64,000 nt of DNA, from assembly GCA_946122785.1 (NCBI GenBank), contig CAMGYJ010000009.1, positions 25,765,633 to 25,829,632 of the forward strand. Reading direction: 5' to 3'. The notes beneath the pieces are model-generated. The model had not been told where the DNA came from. It saw only the letters and a program-made list of their open reading frames with translations, and made no database searches. This document shows, in pieces, positions 1-11,603 of the stretch (positions are counted from its first letter, which is position 1; the number at the start of each line of letters is the position of its first letter). Origin of the DNA: Linum tenue (Eukaryota; Streptophyta; Magnoliopsida; Malpighiales; Linaceae). A program made the position numbers and the translations under genes.

Positions 1-954
1 TGGACATTTAATAACTCACTTTTGTGCATATACCTTATAACTATGCCACATGCTAGCTCATTTTGTTATGGGTTGTTAATTGCAAGGACCAACATAGGCG
101 AAAAGATAATTGTGACCAGATCACATACAGATTTCTCATATTGGGAATCGCGTTTTAATCAATAAACCATGAGATTGCCAGAGAATCTTGAAGATGGCAT
201 GTTTTTAATCAACTACTAATAATGTATTGTATGTTGGCTAATATGGCACCATGATAATTCTTCCCAGGTTTGTTGTTTGGATGATTTTACTGTTTTCTTT
301 ACTTTTATGTCTTTCCCATCTGTCTCTTTGAATGCTCGATTTACAAATCTAATTTATGGATGTCACTTATTCCAAATTAATGGGGACCAACAAATTTCAA
401 ATTCGATAGCAAAACTTTTCATCCTTGACCTTTGATTTGATTAGAGTTTTAGCACCTACTTCCAAATTTAGGAGTTAGACAAATCTCGCATGTGTTGAAT
501 TTAGATACCAAATACATAACTGAAATATATGATCCAAACGATGTTCACATTTGTTATTGAATATCAAATTGGTTTTCTTTCTTTATGAAGTCATGAATCT
601 TTTTTCATAAAATCCCATTTTCACGACAAACGATTGTATATTTGAATCAACAAGTGTTTTATTTAATAAAATTTCAAATAAATACTTAAAATATTTGAGA
701 TTTTGGTCAATATAATAGCTTGGACTATCCTTTTACGTCATTGTCAACTCTTAAAACCACAAATATTTTTCGTGAATCATATAAAATTAATGATCCCAAA
801 TCAAGTAAATCATAAATATTGATAAAATAAATTATACGAAATAGAATGAAATTGATCCGATCAACGGGTCGGGTAAAAGCTAGTTTCAATTTATATCGTG
901 TATGAAAAAACAATTGGTACTAGTTATAAAAAAAATACCAACTTATTTTCATCT
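1..954. other. AT-rich spacer, no gene seen
   Basis: AT-rich DNA with no long open frame. The only frame above 60 codons (725-913, minus) has no recognisable motif and a composition like its surroundings. No terminal repeats or target duplications were seen. Confidence 0.6.
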
Positions 955-1525
955 AGGCTTGGCAATTTTGCCCATACTCATGGGTTTATAACTATCCAAT
1001 ATATTTGGGTTGGGTGTGAGGGCTAAAAATAGAGTGCATAATCATGGGTTATGCACCTATTAATAACCAAATCTGGACCATTCATTTAGAAAATCCATAT
1101 CTAAAGATGGAAAATTAAAGACCTTTTTTATTTTCCTTAGTTTTCTTAATCGGCTCATATCTTTTTCGTTTTAACTCGGATTTTAATTTTTTTTTTTTTT
1201 GCACAGATGGAACGAGTTCATCGTGCTTTACAAAATGAGATCAATTTTCAATATTTTTTTAGAAAAAAAATTCTGACCTCTCGGTACCAACTGCATATCA
1301 TATGGTATTTTCTTTGTTTTTAATTCGTTTTTGAAAACATTTGCAGAGAAGGGACGAGTTCATCATGATCTATTGGATCTACAAATTTCTGGGTGAACAA
1401 ATTACAGGACCAAAAAATACCATACAATACCACCATGGTACGAGGTGGTATCTTGTGGTACACAATGATAAAAGTCGTAAATGACAATTAATATACTTCT
1501 ACTATCATGTATTCAACCATCCTAC
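955..1525. repeat. Dispersed repeat, copy 1 (related copy near 60.0-61.0 kb)
   Basis: This stretch shares an ordered series of motifs with about 60030-60970: a purine/pyrimidine run ending in TTTTTTGCACAGATGG, a block reading GGAACGAGTTCATCGTG (1209-1225, and a variant at 1351-1370), and an end reading CTACTATCATGTAT (about 1499-1512). The left edge carries CTTGGCAATTTTGCCCAT, which is like the tips of the hAT MITEs here, but no matching right tip or target duplication was found. No coding capacity is seen. The class is unknown; a degenerate non-autonomous DNA transposon or LTR piece is possible. Confidence 0.55.
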
Positions 1526-1995
1526 AGTCTTAGTTTGCATATTAGCTTAAATACATAAACTCATCCAGGTATGGATTTTTATCCAGCAGGCTATGCTTTC
1601 TATTTGCTTTGAATTAGTCTCATCAAAATGTTAGTTGGTGAATGATTGGGTTGTTTATTGTTGTCTCTGTTTGAAGGATTTTTAATCCTTATTTGATTGA
1701 ATGATTGTGCTATTGCACTAGTTTGAATGATTGTTTGTTGCTTGCTTGATTTTTCTAAGAAAACATGGCTTCAGAAACTAATGATGATAGTCTATCTATG
1801 AATCATGAGAGTAGTAATCATGGACAGCCTAGTGTGTCTTATAGTCGTATGTTATGGTCTTCTGGGAAGCAGTGGTCTGAGCCGTGGAAGGACTTTGATC
1901 GAGTTGTAATTAGTGGGTTGAGAAAAGCCGAATGCAAATACGGCCATAGAAAGATTGCTGCTGAATCCACCTCTGGAACTTCTCATTTGCGCAAT

Positions 1996-2267
1996 TAGGG
2001 GTGGCAGTTCGATTACCGGACGATTATCCACTAACCGGTAACCGGACGATTATCCACTAACCGGTAACCGAAGTAACCGAACTTTAGTCGGTTATCAGAG
2101 GCTGGACGAAATGGTTTTTTGTGTTAAAAGTGATTCAGTTAACCGATAACCGAGAAACTGAAGCCTATTTCAGGCGGTTTTCGTTAGGGGGAGTGATTAT
2201 TTCGGTTAACCGATAACCAACCGATTGATTACTGGTTATAACCAAAATAACCGAACTACCACCCCTA
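1996..2267. mobile_element. hAT-type MITE, 272 bp, in the BED-finger exon
   Basis: The tips are TAGGGGTGGCAGTTCG on the left and its near-perfect reverse complement (one mismatch) on the right. It is flanked by the 8-bp target duplication TGCGCAAT (1988-1995 and 2268-2275), as expected for hAT. The inside is built of GGTTAACCGATAACC-like motifs, and there is no open frame. Removing it and one target copy rejoins the BED-finger frame of the host transposase. Confidence 0.93.
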
Positions 2268-2493
2268 TGCGCAATCATTTGTTTAAATGTCTAGTAAAAA
2301 ATGCTAATCCAGTCATGGTGGGCGGAATTTTGGGTAGTAAGAAAAGGAAAATTGGTACTGGAAGTTCGAGTCCTTTTGTTTTTTACCAAGAAACTAGTAG
2401 AAGGGAGCTTGCCTATATGATTGTTCTTCATGAAATTCCTCTATCGGTTGTCGATTATGTTGGGTTTAGGAGGTTTGTGTATTCTCTTCAACC

Positions 2494-2905
2494 GTAATAT
2501 CAAAAAGAAATATGTTAATGAAAAGAAATAAAAATTACGTAAGTTCAGGCCATGCTAATGAAAAGAAATAAAAATTGCAGAAATCGTGAAAAAACAATGA
2601 AAAAAATAATACTAATAAAATAAACAAATGATGTTTGATTATCTTTACACTCCCAACTTGTCTTTCACATCCATATGAATTTTTTTTTGAACATCTCACC
2701 AAAGTATGAGAGATTTTATCATTTTGAGAGTGACATATACAATGGAACGGGTCTAGCGGGACGACGCAAAAATCAACCCAACCCGACCCAAAAACTATCA
2801 GTTTCGAGTCATTTCGATTTCGGGTTAAAAAATCTCAACCCATTCTCTATTTTTCGGGCGGGTTTGGGTCGGGTTAACGGGCCGGGTTCTCATTTGCCAG
2901 ATCTA
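2494..2905. mobile_element. Unclassified insertion in the hAT transposase gene
   Basis: Transposase homology stops after SLQP and resumes with RNTIKSDILKIFKKGK. Between them is AT-rich DNA with a near-direct repeat (TAATGAAAAGAAATAAAAATT at 2515 and 2551), then a stretch rich in ACCCGACCC and GGGTCGGGTT motifs (about 2755-2895), like the subterminal arrays of the hAT MITEs here. No clear tips or target duplication were found, so the limits are approximate and more than one element may be involved. Confidence 0.4.
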
Positions 2906-3934
2906 GTCTTTGTAGAAATACAATCAAGAGTGATATTTTAAAGATATTCAAAAAGGGAAAGATGAATGTAATGCATGAGTTAGAAAGAGTCAGTAGTAGG
3001 GTGGCAATTACCTCTGATATGTGGACTTCGAATGACAAGAAAAGAGGGTTCATGGTAGTAACTGGCCACTTTATTAATGATCTTTGGGTCCTTCAGAGTA
3101 AGATTTTGAGTTTTATTCACGTTCCTTCTCCACATACCAAGGATGCTCTATGTGCTGTATTATTGAGTTCTATGATGGAATGGAACATTGAGAGAAAAAT
3201 TTCAACAGTGATCGTGGATAATTGCAGTACTAATGATGTTATGATTAGAGCTCTTTTAGGAAAATTGCAAGAAGATAAGGTGTTGCTAAATGGTTCTATA
3301 TTTCATATGCGATGTGCTGCTCACATTCTCAACCTAATCGTGCAAGATGGGTTGTCTGTCATTGAGGAATCCATTGGGAGAATTCGTGATAGTGTTGTGT
3401 ATTGGACTTCATCTATTAAGAGAAGACAAAAGTTCAATGATGTGTTAGGCAGACTTACAAATATTGATTGTTCGAGAGAGTTGGTGCTTGATTGTAAGAC
3501 TCGTTGGAACTCTACGTATCTTATGCTATCAACTTCTTTGATATATCAGGATGTCTTTGATCGTTTGATTGTTAGAGATTCAAATTATGTATGTTTTCCA
3601 AGTGAAGAGGAATGGGATATGACATCTGAATTATGTGTGAAGCTGGAGTTGTTTCATCAAGCTACAAAGACATTTTCAGGAACTACTTACCCCACGACTA
3701 ATACATTTTCCCCTAAGGTCTGTGAGATTAATATAGCTCTAAACGAGTGGCAGTTGAGTCCAAATGTAACTATTGCAACCATGGTTGAAGAGATGTTGGA
3801 TAAATTCAATAGTTATTGGGAGGTTATCCATGGAACTTTGGCTGTTGCAGCTATATTGGATCCTAGGTTCAAGATGAAGCTATTAGAGTGGGCCTTTCCC
3901 AAAATTTATGTTGGCACATCTACCTTTCATTTTA

Positions 3935-4459
3935 GGGTTAATATTTTCGTATGGCCTGAACTTTGACCAAAATAAACATCCTGGCCAATCTTTTCGATCT
4001 ATAACATCTTGGCCCGAACTATACACCAAAATAAACAATTTGGCCAGATCCGACTTTTGACCGTTAACTTGGACGGTCAACGCGTTGGCCGTTAGTCAAC
4101 GCGCCATGTCACTGCCAAGTCAGCATAAAATATTTAAAATAATTCACATTTTCCACACATTCTCTAATTTTAAATTATTATAAATTAAAAAAATCATCTA
4201 ATACCTTAGTTAAACCAAAAATAAAAAACGAAAAAAAATTAAATATTTATCAGATCTTCTGACTTGGCAGTGACGTGGCAGTGACGTGGCGCGTTGACCG
4301 TTAGTCAACACGTTTGACCGTCCAAGTTAACGGTCGAACATCGGGTTTGGCCAAATTGTTTATTTTGGTGTATAGTTCGGGCCAGGATGTTATAGATCGA
4401 AAAGATTGGCCAGGATGTTTATTTTGGTCAAAGTTCAGGCCATACGAAAATATTAACCC
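3935..4459. mobile_element. Mutator-like MITE with long terminal inverted repeats, 525 bp
   Basis: Both ends begin GGGTTAATATTTTCG, and the inverted repeat runs for roughly 190 bp with few mismatches. The 9-bp direct repeat TTCATTTTA flanks it (3926-3934 and 4460-4468), the duplication size typical of Mutator-like elements. The inside is short and AT-rich with no coding capacity. Long, similar terminal repeats suggest that it moved more recently than the hAT gene it interrupts. Confidence 0.93.
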
Positions 4460-5243
4460 TTCATTTTAATAGGATTCGAGACTTTTGTTATGATCTTATG
4501 AGTGAGTACAACACTATAGAACCTAGCATGGATTCTTTTTCTTCTTCTTCACCGCCACATCAACATGGAAGTTCTGGGTTTCTTGCCAGCTTTGATTCTT
4601 ATGTTGGTAGGATTAGATCTAACTGAAATGTTAAAGAAGAGTTTGACAAATACTTGCGAGATGGTGTGATCCCAAGAAGCGAAGAGTTCGACATTTTATC
4701 TTGGTGGAAGAACCATGGCCTACAATATCCGACCTTAAGGCTGATTGCTAAGGACATTCTGGCCATTCCAGCGTCAACAGATTTCTCGGAATCTGCATTT
4801 AGTACAAGTGGAAGATTATTGAACCCTCATCGTAGCCGCCTTGATGACACGACTATGGAGGCTCTTATGTGCACCCAGAACTGGCTTATGAATGAACTTC
4901 TTGGTAAGAAACAACTTGTTGTTGCTGTGTTTATATCATAACTGGATGGTTTTAAGATGCATCTGCCACTTTGGTACAGAAAGTAAACCTGCAGATCCTA
5001 TGAAAATGAAAGCTCTTATGTGTTCGTAATTTGAACATGGAGAAGTGTTTCTATCATTAGTTACTAAATGTACTTAGTGATCTTTTAGTTGTGTTTGCTG
5101 CTACTGGATTGTATTTGTTGTCGTTGCTTACTTCTATGTATTATTTTGCAGGTGTAGCCATATTCTCTCCCGATGTTGGTGGTTCGACTCAAACCATCTT
5201 CTATGAGAATGATAGTGGTGATGATGAACAAGTTATGGAATGA

Positions 5244-5868
5244 TGGACTGTCTTACTCTGTCTGAATTGTATGCTGTAATTGTTGTGTTCAATTTGTATG
5301 TGGCGAGGGAGAAAGGCGGCTTAAGCATATAAGATGCATTGTGATTGTTTTCTCAAGAGAGAGATTGAACTAGACTTGAACATCCTTGGTTTACATAACA
5401 TTGGGTTGTGCTGGGATTCCATTAGCTCTGTTGCATTCTTTGTGCTCTCTGCTGTGTTATTCTAGAACCATTAATTGGAGTTTGTTACTTCATATGTTCC
5501 AATGTGTGAGAGTATGAGATTGTTAATAGTTGTAGCACTATATATGAGGTGTGATGGTTTTAAGATATTGAAATAAAGCTGAGTTCTGATGTTATATGAT
5601 CTTTTTGAGTAGTAGGAGGCTTTTCACTGCTCTTGATAAGCAGTAGCTGGTTGCCTGGTTCTATTACCACTGCCCATTTTTCTCTTCTTCTTTTGTTCCC
5701 TCCTCTAGAAATATGGAAAGCTAGCTTTAAGGGAGGGGAAATATGAAAAGAACAAGAGGGATTGTTGGAAAGTGTGATTAATGATTATCAGGGAAAATCT
5801 GGGATCTTTCTTTTCTTTCTTTATTTATCTCTTAGCCAATGGACCAACTACTTGATCTTGCTTCTTCT

Positions 5869-5910
<42 letters not shown>

Positions 5911-6014
5911 ATAGTAAGTATTGCATTCCTGGACCGGATTGTGTAGAGATTCATTAGATATATACACCATTTGTGTTTCATATTTTCCAGCGAAGAGAAC
6001 CCATCATAATCCAT
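5244..6014. other. Spacer with (CT)19 microsatellite
   Basis: No gene seen. A (CT)19 run lies at 5871-5908. The left part is probably the 3' flank of the dead hAT gene; its terminal repeat could not be recognised. Confidence 0.6.
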
Positions 6015-6117
6015 CTCCAGTTGTTGGCGGACAGCTCCCTACTTTCCGAAGGCAAAGCTAGGCTCGCCGTCGCCGGGCAGCAAATCCGCGTCTACGGATG
6101 GGTCAAGACAGGGAGGG
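6015..6117 (+). pseudogene. Asparaginyl-tRNA synthetase-like fragment, upstream piece
   Basis: One frame reads LLADSSLLSEGKARLAVAG, then QQIRVYGWVKTGR. The second part resembles the start of the anticodon-binding OB fold of plant asparaginyl-tRNA synthetases, where the pattern is a G, two residues, V, then GGWVKTGR. The frame is cut at 6117 by the gypsy element. No start codon or catalytic domain is present, so this is a truncated pseudogene or gene fragment. The match rests on a short motif recalled from the family. Confidence 0.5.
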
Positions 6118-6346
6118 TGTAACAGCCGAGAGACAGCTGGCAGGAGAGACATGTAAAGGAGGCAATTGTATAAATAGGAGAGTTGTATTCCAATTGGCTA
6201 TCTTTTGACCAATCTGTATCTCAGTAGTCACTTTACCAAACTAGTAGAAAGTAATAACAGAATAGCTCTCCTTTCCCTCTCATCTTCTTCGTCTTCTTCC
6301 CTCCAAATCCCTAATTCGCCAGAATCCATTGATAAAGATCTTTACA
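6118..6346 (+). repeat. 5' LTR of the gypsy element
   Basis: 229 bp, TG...CA ends. It contains TATAAATAGGAGAG (from about 6170), a good TATA box for the element's transcript. It differs from the 3' LTR at three positions (near the left end, in AAAGTAATAAC and in GATCTTTACA). Confidence 0.97.
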
Positions 6347-6348
6347 AG

Positions 6349-6362
6349 TGGTATCCAGAGCC
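6349..6362 (+). promoter_or_regulatory. Primer-binding site, initiator-Met tRNA type
   Basis: TGGTATCCAGAGCC begins two bases after the LTR. It matches the usual TGGTATCAGAGC complement of plant initiator tRNA-Met with one extra C. Confidence 0.85.
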
Positions 6363-6374
6363 TTCATTCTGACC

Positions 6375-9300
6375 ATGGCGACTCACACTTCTCGCATTGT
6401 GGATTTGGAAACTCAAATGGCTGAGGTTCGGGTGCAGCTCAACTCACAGCACCAGGATCTGAAAGACGCCATTGCGGCGCTGGCCGCGTCTACCAAGGAT
6501 AACATCGACGCCCTGGCGGCTTCCGTGGCTCGGGTGCGGGAGAAGTCGCCGGTTCGTTCTCCACCGCGTGCCGATCATGGCGCCTTTGCCGAGCCTCATC
6601 AGTTCCGACAGCAGCACCGACGTTCGTCGATTTTGGATCACTACCCCAAGCTTGAGTTCTCTTATTTCTCCGGCACCGATCCGCACACGTGGGTTAGCAA
6701 GTGTATGAAGCTGTTTCATCTCTACTCTATTCCTGAAGATCAGAAAGTGGAATTGGTCTCGTATTACCTGGAGGGTCGTGCTTACACATGGTATGAAGGA
6801 TGGTCCTTTCGGCGTTTTCCGTTGCTGTGGGGGCATTTCGTCGAAGAACTCTTTCATCGATTCGATAAGCAGGAGCAGATGAACGTAGTGGCGACGTTCA
6901 ATCATTTGCGGCAGACGAGTTCGGTGTCCTGCTATCAAGAAGAGTTCGAGGAGTTACGCTCACGAATGCTCCGTCTCAATCCGGATCTCAATGAACATTA
7001 TTTCATCCTCAGTTTCTTAGGCGGGTTGGATGATGAGATTCAGCCTCGGGTACAGTTGCTTAATCCTCCGACGTTGGCCTGCGCGTTCTATCAGGCTCGA
7101 CTAGAGGAGGCGGCAATTGAAGCTCGTAAAAGGAAGAATCGGCCATCTTCTTCCACACGTTGGCCGGCGGTTTCTGCTTCGGCTTCCACGAAGCCTCCGT
7201 CCCAGCCTTCTTCTATACATTCGTCGGATCGCGCCTCTGTTCCAAGGGGGCAGGGCCTTTGTTACAAATGTGGAGATAAGTATTTCCACGGCCATATTTG
7301 CGCCAAGAAGAAGCACCTCCAAGTCATGCAAGCTGAAGACTCGGCATCACCAAGTGAAGAGGAACTGGGAGAAGAAGAATTCCAGGATGTTGAGCTTGAG
7401 GTGTCTTTGCAAACGACGGGGTCTGGTTATTCTGGAAATTCCTTGTTGATTCCAGCTACTGCCGGTGACAGAGAGGTAACCGTTCTGATTGATACTGGTA
7501 GTTCCCACACATTCTTGAACTCTATTAGAGCTGAGGAGTTGAACTGTAGAACTGAATGCATTGCTCCCATGAGGGTTAAGGTGGCTAGTGGACATACGTT
7601 GCTTAGCACATCGGTTTGCAGGGGTTTTAGCTGGAAAATGCAAGGGGAGGAGTTTGGTTTTGATGTTCGAACCTTAGAACTGCCTTCTCATGATCTAGTC
7701 TTGGGTTGGGATTGGTTAGAGACGATTAGCCCTTTTCAAGTGGATCTTCGTAAGAGGCAGTTATCTTTTGCTTGGAAAGGCACTACTCTGACACTTCAGG
7801 GTCTTTCTAAGGACGGTCAGTGTGAGGTGATGAATGGCCGTAACTTTCAGCAACTCTTAAAAAAACCACATTCGTACCTCACTGGGGCCGTGTTCTCCAT
7901 AGCTGCAGCTCCAGTTCCTAGCTCAACTCCCTCATTCTTAACTCCTTTGCTTGCCACTTATTCGGATGTATTTGCTGCTCCATCTTCCCTTCCTCCCCCA
8001 CGGCCGTTTGACCATACCATACCCCTTTTGCCTAATGCCAAGCCTGTAAACATTCGACCCTACCATTTTCCCCATCATCAGAAAGCTGTTGCTGACAAGC
8101 TAGTTTCTGAGATGCTTGCTTCAGAGTTCATACAGCCCAGCCATAGTCCATATGCTTCTCCAGTCCTGCTAATTGGTAAAAAAGATGGACCGTGGCGGTT
8201 TTGTGTTGATTACAGAGAGCTCAATGCAGCCACCATTAAAGATAAGTTTCCCATACCTCATATAGAAGATTTGTTGGATGAACTAGAGGGGGCAGTCATC
8301 TTCTCCAAGTTGGATTTACGTGCGGGGTATCATCAAATCAGGATGCATCCGGATGATCAGTTCAAAACAGCCTTCCGCACCCATCAAGGCCACTACGAAT
8401 TCAGAGTCATGCCGTTTGGGCTTACAAACGCACCAGCAACCTTTCAAGCCCTTATGAATCACGTGTTTGGGAAGTACTTGAGGAAGTTTATACTCGTGTT
8501 TTTTGACGACATTTTGGTATACAGCAGAACTGAAGAAGACCATCTCCACCACTTGGGCATTGCGTTACAGCTGCTAAGGGATAACAAGCTGTTTGCGAAG
8601 GAATCCAAATGTGCGTTTGGACAGTCAAGGGTCGAATATCTTGGGCATGTAATCAGTAAGGAGGGGGTTGCAACTGATCCAAATAAAATCTCTACGATGC
8701 AGAGTTGGCCTCGGCCTTCGAGTGTGAAACAGTTACGTGGATACCTGGGGTTAACAGGGTATTACAGAAAGTTTATCCGCAATTATGGTTCTATTAGCAG
8801 GCCATTGACAGAGTTGCTAAAAAAGAATGGTTTCCAGTGGAATGATGCAGCTGAAGTTGCTTTCGTGGAGTTAAAGCAAGCCATGTGTACCGCCCCTGTC
8901 TTAGCCTTACCCAATTTTTCTCTGCCGTTTGTCCTCGAAACTGATGCTTGTGGCACGGGTGTTGGTGCTGTGTTGTCACAGGAAGGTCGTCCGCTGGCTT
9001 ACTTTAGTAAGTCCCTGAGTTTGCGTAATCAAGGGCTAAGTACATATGAGAAGGAGTACTTAGCCGTGTTACTCGTAGTAGATCATTGGCGACATTACTT
9101 GGAAGGGCGGCCATTCACCATTCTCACGGACCATGAGAGTTTGAAGTTTTTGTTGGGGCAGAAAGTTCACACAGCCATTCAAAAGAAAGGGTTGGTGAAA
9201 TTGTTGGGATTGGACTTTCAAATTAAATACAGAAGGGGTCGGTTTAATGGCGCTGCAGATGCCTTGTCTAGGATCTTCGAAGAGGATGTGGAGTCTGGAA

Positions 9301-10763
9301 ATTGTAGTGCTCTCATGTCTGTGTTGCCTGAGTGGCTGGTGGAAGTTGAAGAAACATATGCTGGTGACTCTGAGGTAGCTGATCTCATAGCTGCTGCAGC
9401 AGTTAATTCAGCTGGCCCCTCTCTTTGGTCTTTTTCTTCAGGCATTCTTCGCTACAGAGGTGCTATAGTGGTGGGGCAAACAGGGACGTTGCGCGCCAAG
9501 CTCATTCAATTGTTTCATTCCTCGCCGGTGGGAGGACATTCCGGGGCGCAGGTCACTTATCAACGGCTCAAGTCACATTTCTATTGGAAGGGGATGAAGG
9601 CTGCAGTAGTGTCTTGGGTATCTCGTTGCGATGTCTGTCAGCGCTGCAAGACGGAAACATTGGCTTCTCCAGGTCTTCTTCAACCCTTACCTGTTCCTAC
9701 GCGTGCCTGGAAGGATGTGAGCATGGATTTTGTTGAGGGTCTACCCATCTCTAAGGGCAAACAGGTTCTTCTAGTCGTGGTGGATCGGTTTACAAAGGTG
9801 GATCATTTCTTCAGCCTTAAACATCCTTACACAGCAGCTGAGGTAGCTCTGATTTTCTTGGATGGTGTGTTTAAAAACCATGGCATGCCCTCCACCATAG
9901 TTTGCGACAGGGATGCTACCTTCACGAGTCAGTTTTGGACTGAGTTTTTCAGGTTGCAGAAGACTGACATCCACTATTCGACGGCTTATCACCCACAGAC
10001 GGACGGGCAAACGGAGAGAGTGAACCGTTGTTTGGAAGATTACCTCCGTTGCATGACTTTTCAAAGGCCTCATGACTGGGCAGATTGGTTGGCGTTAGCA
10101 GAATGGTGTTACAATACACACTACCACCTCAGTTTGCAGATGACCCCCTTCGAAGCTCTCTATGGGTTTCCTCCTTCCCATTTCAGGTTAGCTCCATCTA
10201 CTGACACTTCGGTGGGCGCTGTCGAGGACAGGGTGAGAGTACAACATCAGCTGGTGCAGTTTCTTACTGATAGTATCACAAAAGCGCAGAACAGACAGAA
10301 GCAATTTGCGGATAAACGTCGTTCTGAACGGATCTTGCAGGTTGGAGATTGGGCTTATCTATGCCTACAACCCTACCGCCAAGGTTCAGTTGTAGGGAGG
10401 CAGGGGAGTAAGCTGGGCGCGAAGTACTTTGGCCCTTATTAGGTCGTATCCAGGATTGGGGAAGTGGCTAACAAATTGGCTCTGCCAGCACATTCCAAGG
10501 TCCATCCTGTGTTTCATGTGTCGCAATTGAAGTTGTGCAAGACCATCGTTCCGCCCGCCGCCATTCATCTCCCTGCCAGTGACGATCATGATCATGGATC
10601 CCTGAAGCTTGAGCCGGCTCAAATTTTGGCAAGGCGTTTCATTAATCAAGATAACAGGGCTGTGACACAAATTCTGGTTCGTTGGGTTCATCAGCCAGAG
10701 GAGGATGCTACGTGGGAGAACTTAGCCACATTCAAAAAGCAGTTCCCTGCCTTTCCAGCTTGA
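6375..10763 (+). CDS. Gag-pol polyprotein of the gypsy element, one internal stop
   Basis: The start at 6375 is chosen for its ACCATGGCG context. Domains in order: Gag with a coiled-coil-like start; retrotransposon gag domain with the GTDPHTWVSKCMKLF stretch; a zinc knuckle CYKCGDKYFHGHIC; aspartic protease with LIDTGSSHTF; reverse transcriptase with KLDLRAGYHQI and the FFDDILVYS active site; RNase H with LETDACGTGVGAVLS; integrase with an HHCC finger and a catalytic core including SMDFVEGLP, VCDRDATFTSQFW and the glutamate in TDGQTERVNR; and a C-terminal chromodomain-like piece with RWVHQPEEDATWENL. A TAG at 10440-10442 ends the main frame just before the last 107 codons, which stay in the same frame up to 10763. 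This copy therefore probably lacks a working C-terminus. Confidence 0.93.
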
Positions 10764-10778
10764 GGACAAGCTGCTTTT

Positions 10779-10792
10779 GAAGAGGAATGGTT
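10779..10792 (+). promoter_or_regulatory. Polypurine tract of the gypsy element
   Basis: The purine-rich GAAGAGGAATGG directly precedes the right LTR, where plus-strand DNA synthesis is primed in this class of element. It is shorter and less pure than the best examples. Confidence 0.65.
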
Positions 10793-11021
10793 TGTAACAG
10801 CCGAGAGATAGCTGGCAGGAGAGACATGTAAAGGAGGCAATTGTATAAATAGGAGAGTTGTATTCCAATTGGCTATCTTTTGACCAATCTGTATCTCAGT
10901 AGTCACTTTACCAAACTAGTAGAAAGTGATAACAGAATAGCTCTCCTTTCCCTCTCATCTTCTTCGTCTTCTTCCCTCCAAATCCCTAATTCGCCAGAAT
11001 CCATTGATAAAGATCCTTACA
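10793..11021 (+). repeat. 3' LTR of the gypsy element
   Basis: 229 bp with TG...CA ends, matching the left LTR except for three substitutions. It is followed by the second copy of the GAGGG target duplication. Confidence 0.97.
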
Positions 11022-11254
11022 GAGGGAGCTTGGATCTCCATCGCGCAGCCACCACCATGGACGTTAACAATCCATCGCGCAGCCACCAGGCCCACCACCA
11101 CTCTCTCTCGACCTACTCTTCCTCGCGCTCTCCCCAGCCTTTCTTCAAAGTCAACGACGGGTCCAGGTCCAACTCAACCCTTCTGCGGCGGCGCTTGATT
11201 GTGGCTAGATTTGTCAGAAGCGGAGGCACCGACAGTCCGACGCCGTCGAAGTGA
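11022..11254 (+). pseudogene. Asparaginyl-tRNA synthetase-like fragment, downstream piece
   Basis: Downstream of the gypsy element and its GAGGG repeat the DNA stays GC-rich and open. One frame ends PFFKVNDGSRSNSTLL, which recalls the FxxVNDGS strand of the OB fold that follows the GWVKTGR motif in this family. The same TCCATCGCGCAGCCACCA sequence occurs twice (11036 and 11072), a small tandem duplication. There is no catalytic domain and the frame closes at 11254. It probably formed one broken locus with 6015-6117. Confidence 0.42.
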
Positions 11255-11279
11255 GCGGCGCAGTCGAGGTCTGAGGAAG

Positions 11280-11603
11280 AGCACAACAACACAATTTACC
11301 TTTTAGCACCTGAATTTTATAAAGAGACATAAACTGGTCCAACATCATGTGTGGAAAAATATATTTTAATACCTTAAAATTTTTGTTTTACAATTTAGTA
11401 CCTAAAAAAACAAAACATTTACAAACAGGTCAAAAGTAATGGGTACACATACTCAACTCATACCCATTTTCAAATCCAAACCCAACTCTACCTATCCAAA
11501 CACTATCCAAACCCATATAGAATAAATCCATACCCTACCAATATAGATGGGTATAATTGGGGTTGGGCAAAAATATACATGGGTGGGTAAATTGCCATCC
11601 CTA
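11280..11603. mobile_element. Truncated hAT-type MITE, right end preserved
   Basis: The right end reads GGGTAAATTGCCATCCCTA, the reverse of the TAGGGATGGCAAT tip found on the other MITEs, and is preceded by ACCCA-rich subterminal DNA. The inside (about 11330-11430) contains reversed versions of the TTTAGGTACCAAAA core motif found at 14190-14330 and 17083-17225. The left tip and target duplication are missing. Confidence 0.7.

Larger units (their letters stand above)
1765..5243 (+). pseudogene. hAT superfamily transposase gene, broken by nested insertions
   Basis: This was a BED-finger, RICESLEEPER-type hAT transposase. The coding pieces in order are 1765-1995 with 2276-2493 (BED zinc finger and start of the catalytic region), about 2905-3934 (catalytic core containing SDMWTSNDKKRGF, IVDNCSTNDV and CAAHILNLIVQDG), 4469-4941 (C-terminal hAT dimerisation region with IPASTDFSESAFSTSGR and LMCTQNW) and probably a last exon near 5152-5243 ending DDEQVME. 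The gene is dead: a hAT MITE splits the BED finger, a second insertion sits at about 2494-2905, a Mutator-like MITE splits the core, and there is an in-frame stop at 4624. The second BED cysteine is replaced (CKYGH where the family has CxxC). The outer terminal repeats of this element were not found. Confidence 0.88.
6118..11021 (+). mobile_element. Ty3/gypsy LTR retrotransposon (chromovirus type), nearly intact
   Basis: This is a complete 4904-bp element: two 229-bp LTRs starting TGTAACAG and ending TTACA, a 5-bp target duplication GAGGG (6113-6117 and 11022-11026), a primer-binding site just inside the left LTR, one long polyprotein frame and a purine-rich tract before the right LTR. The LTRs differ at three sites by eye (about 1.3%), so the insertion is recent; with a commonly used plant rate of 1.3e-8 per site per year this is about one million years, an estimate only. 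A chromodomain-like tail after the integrase points to the chromovirus branch. The polyprotein carries one nonsense codon. Confidence 0.97.
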
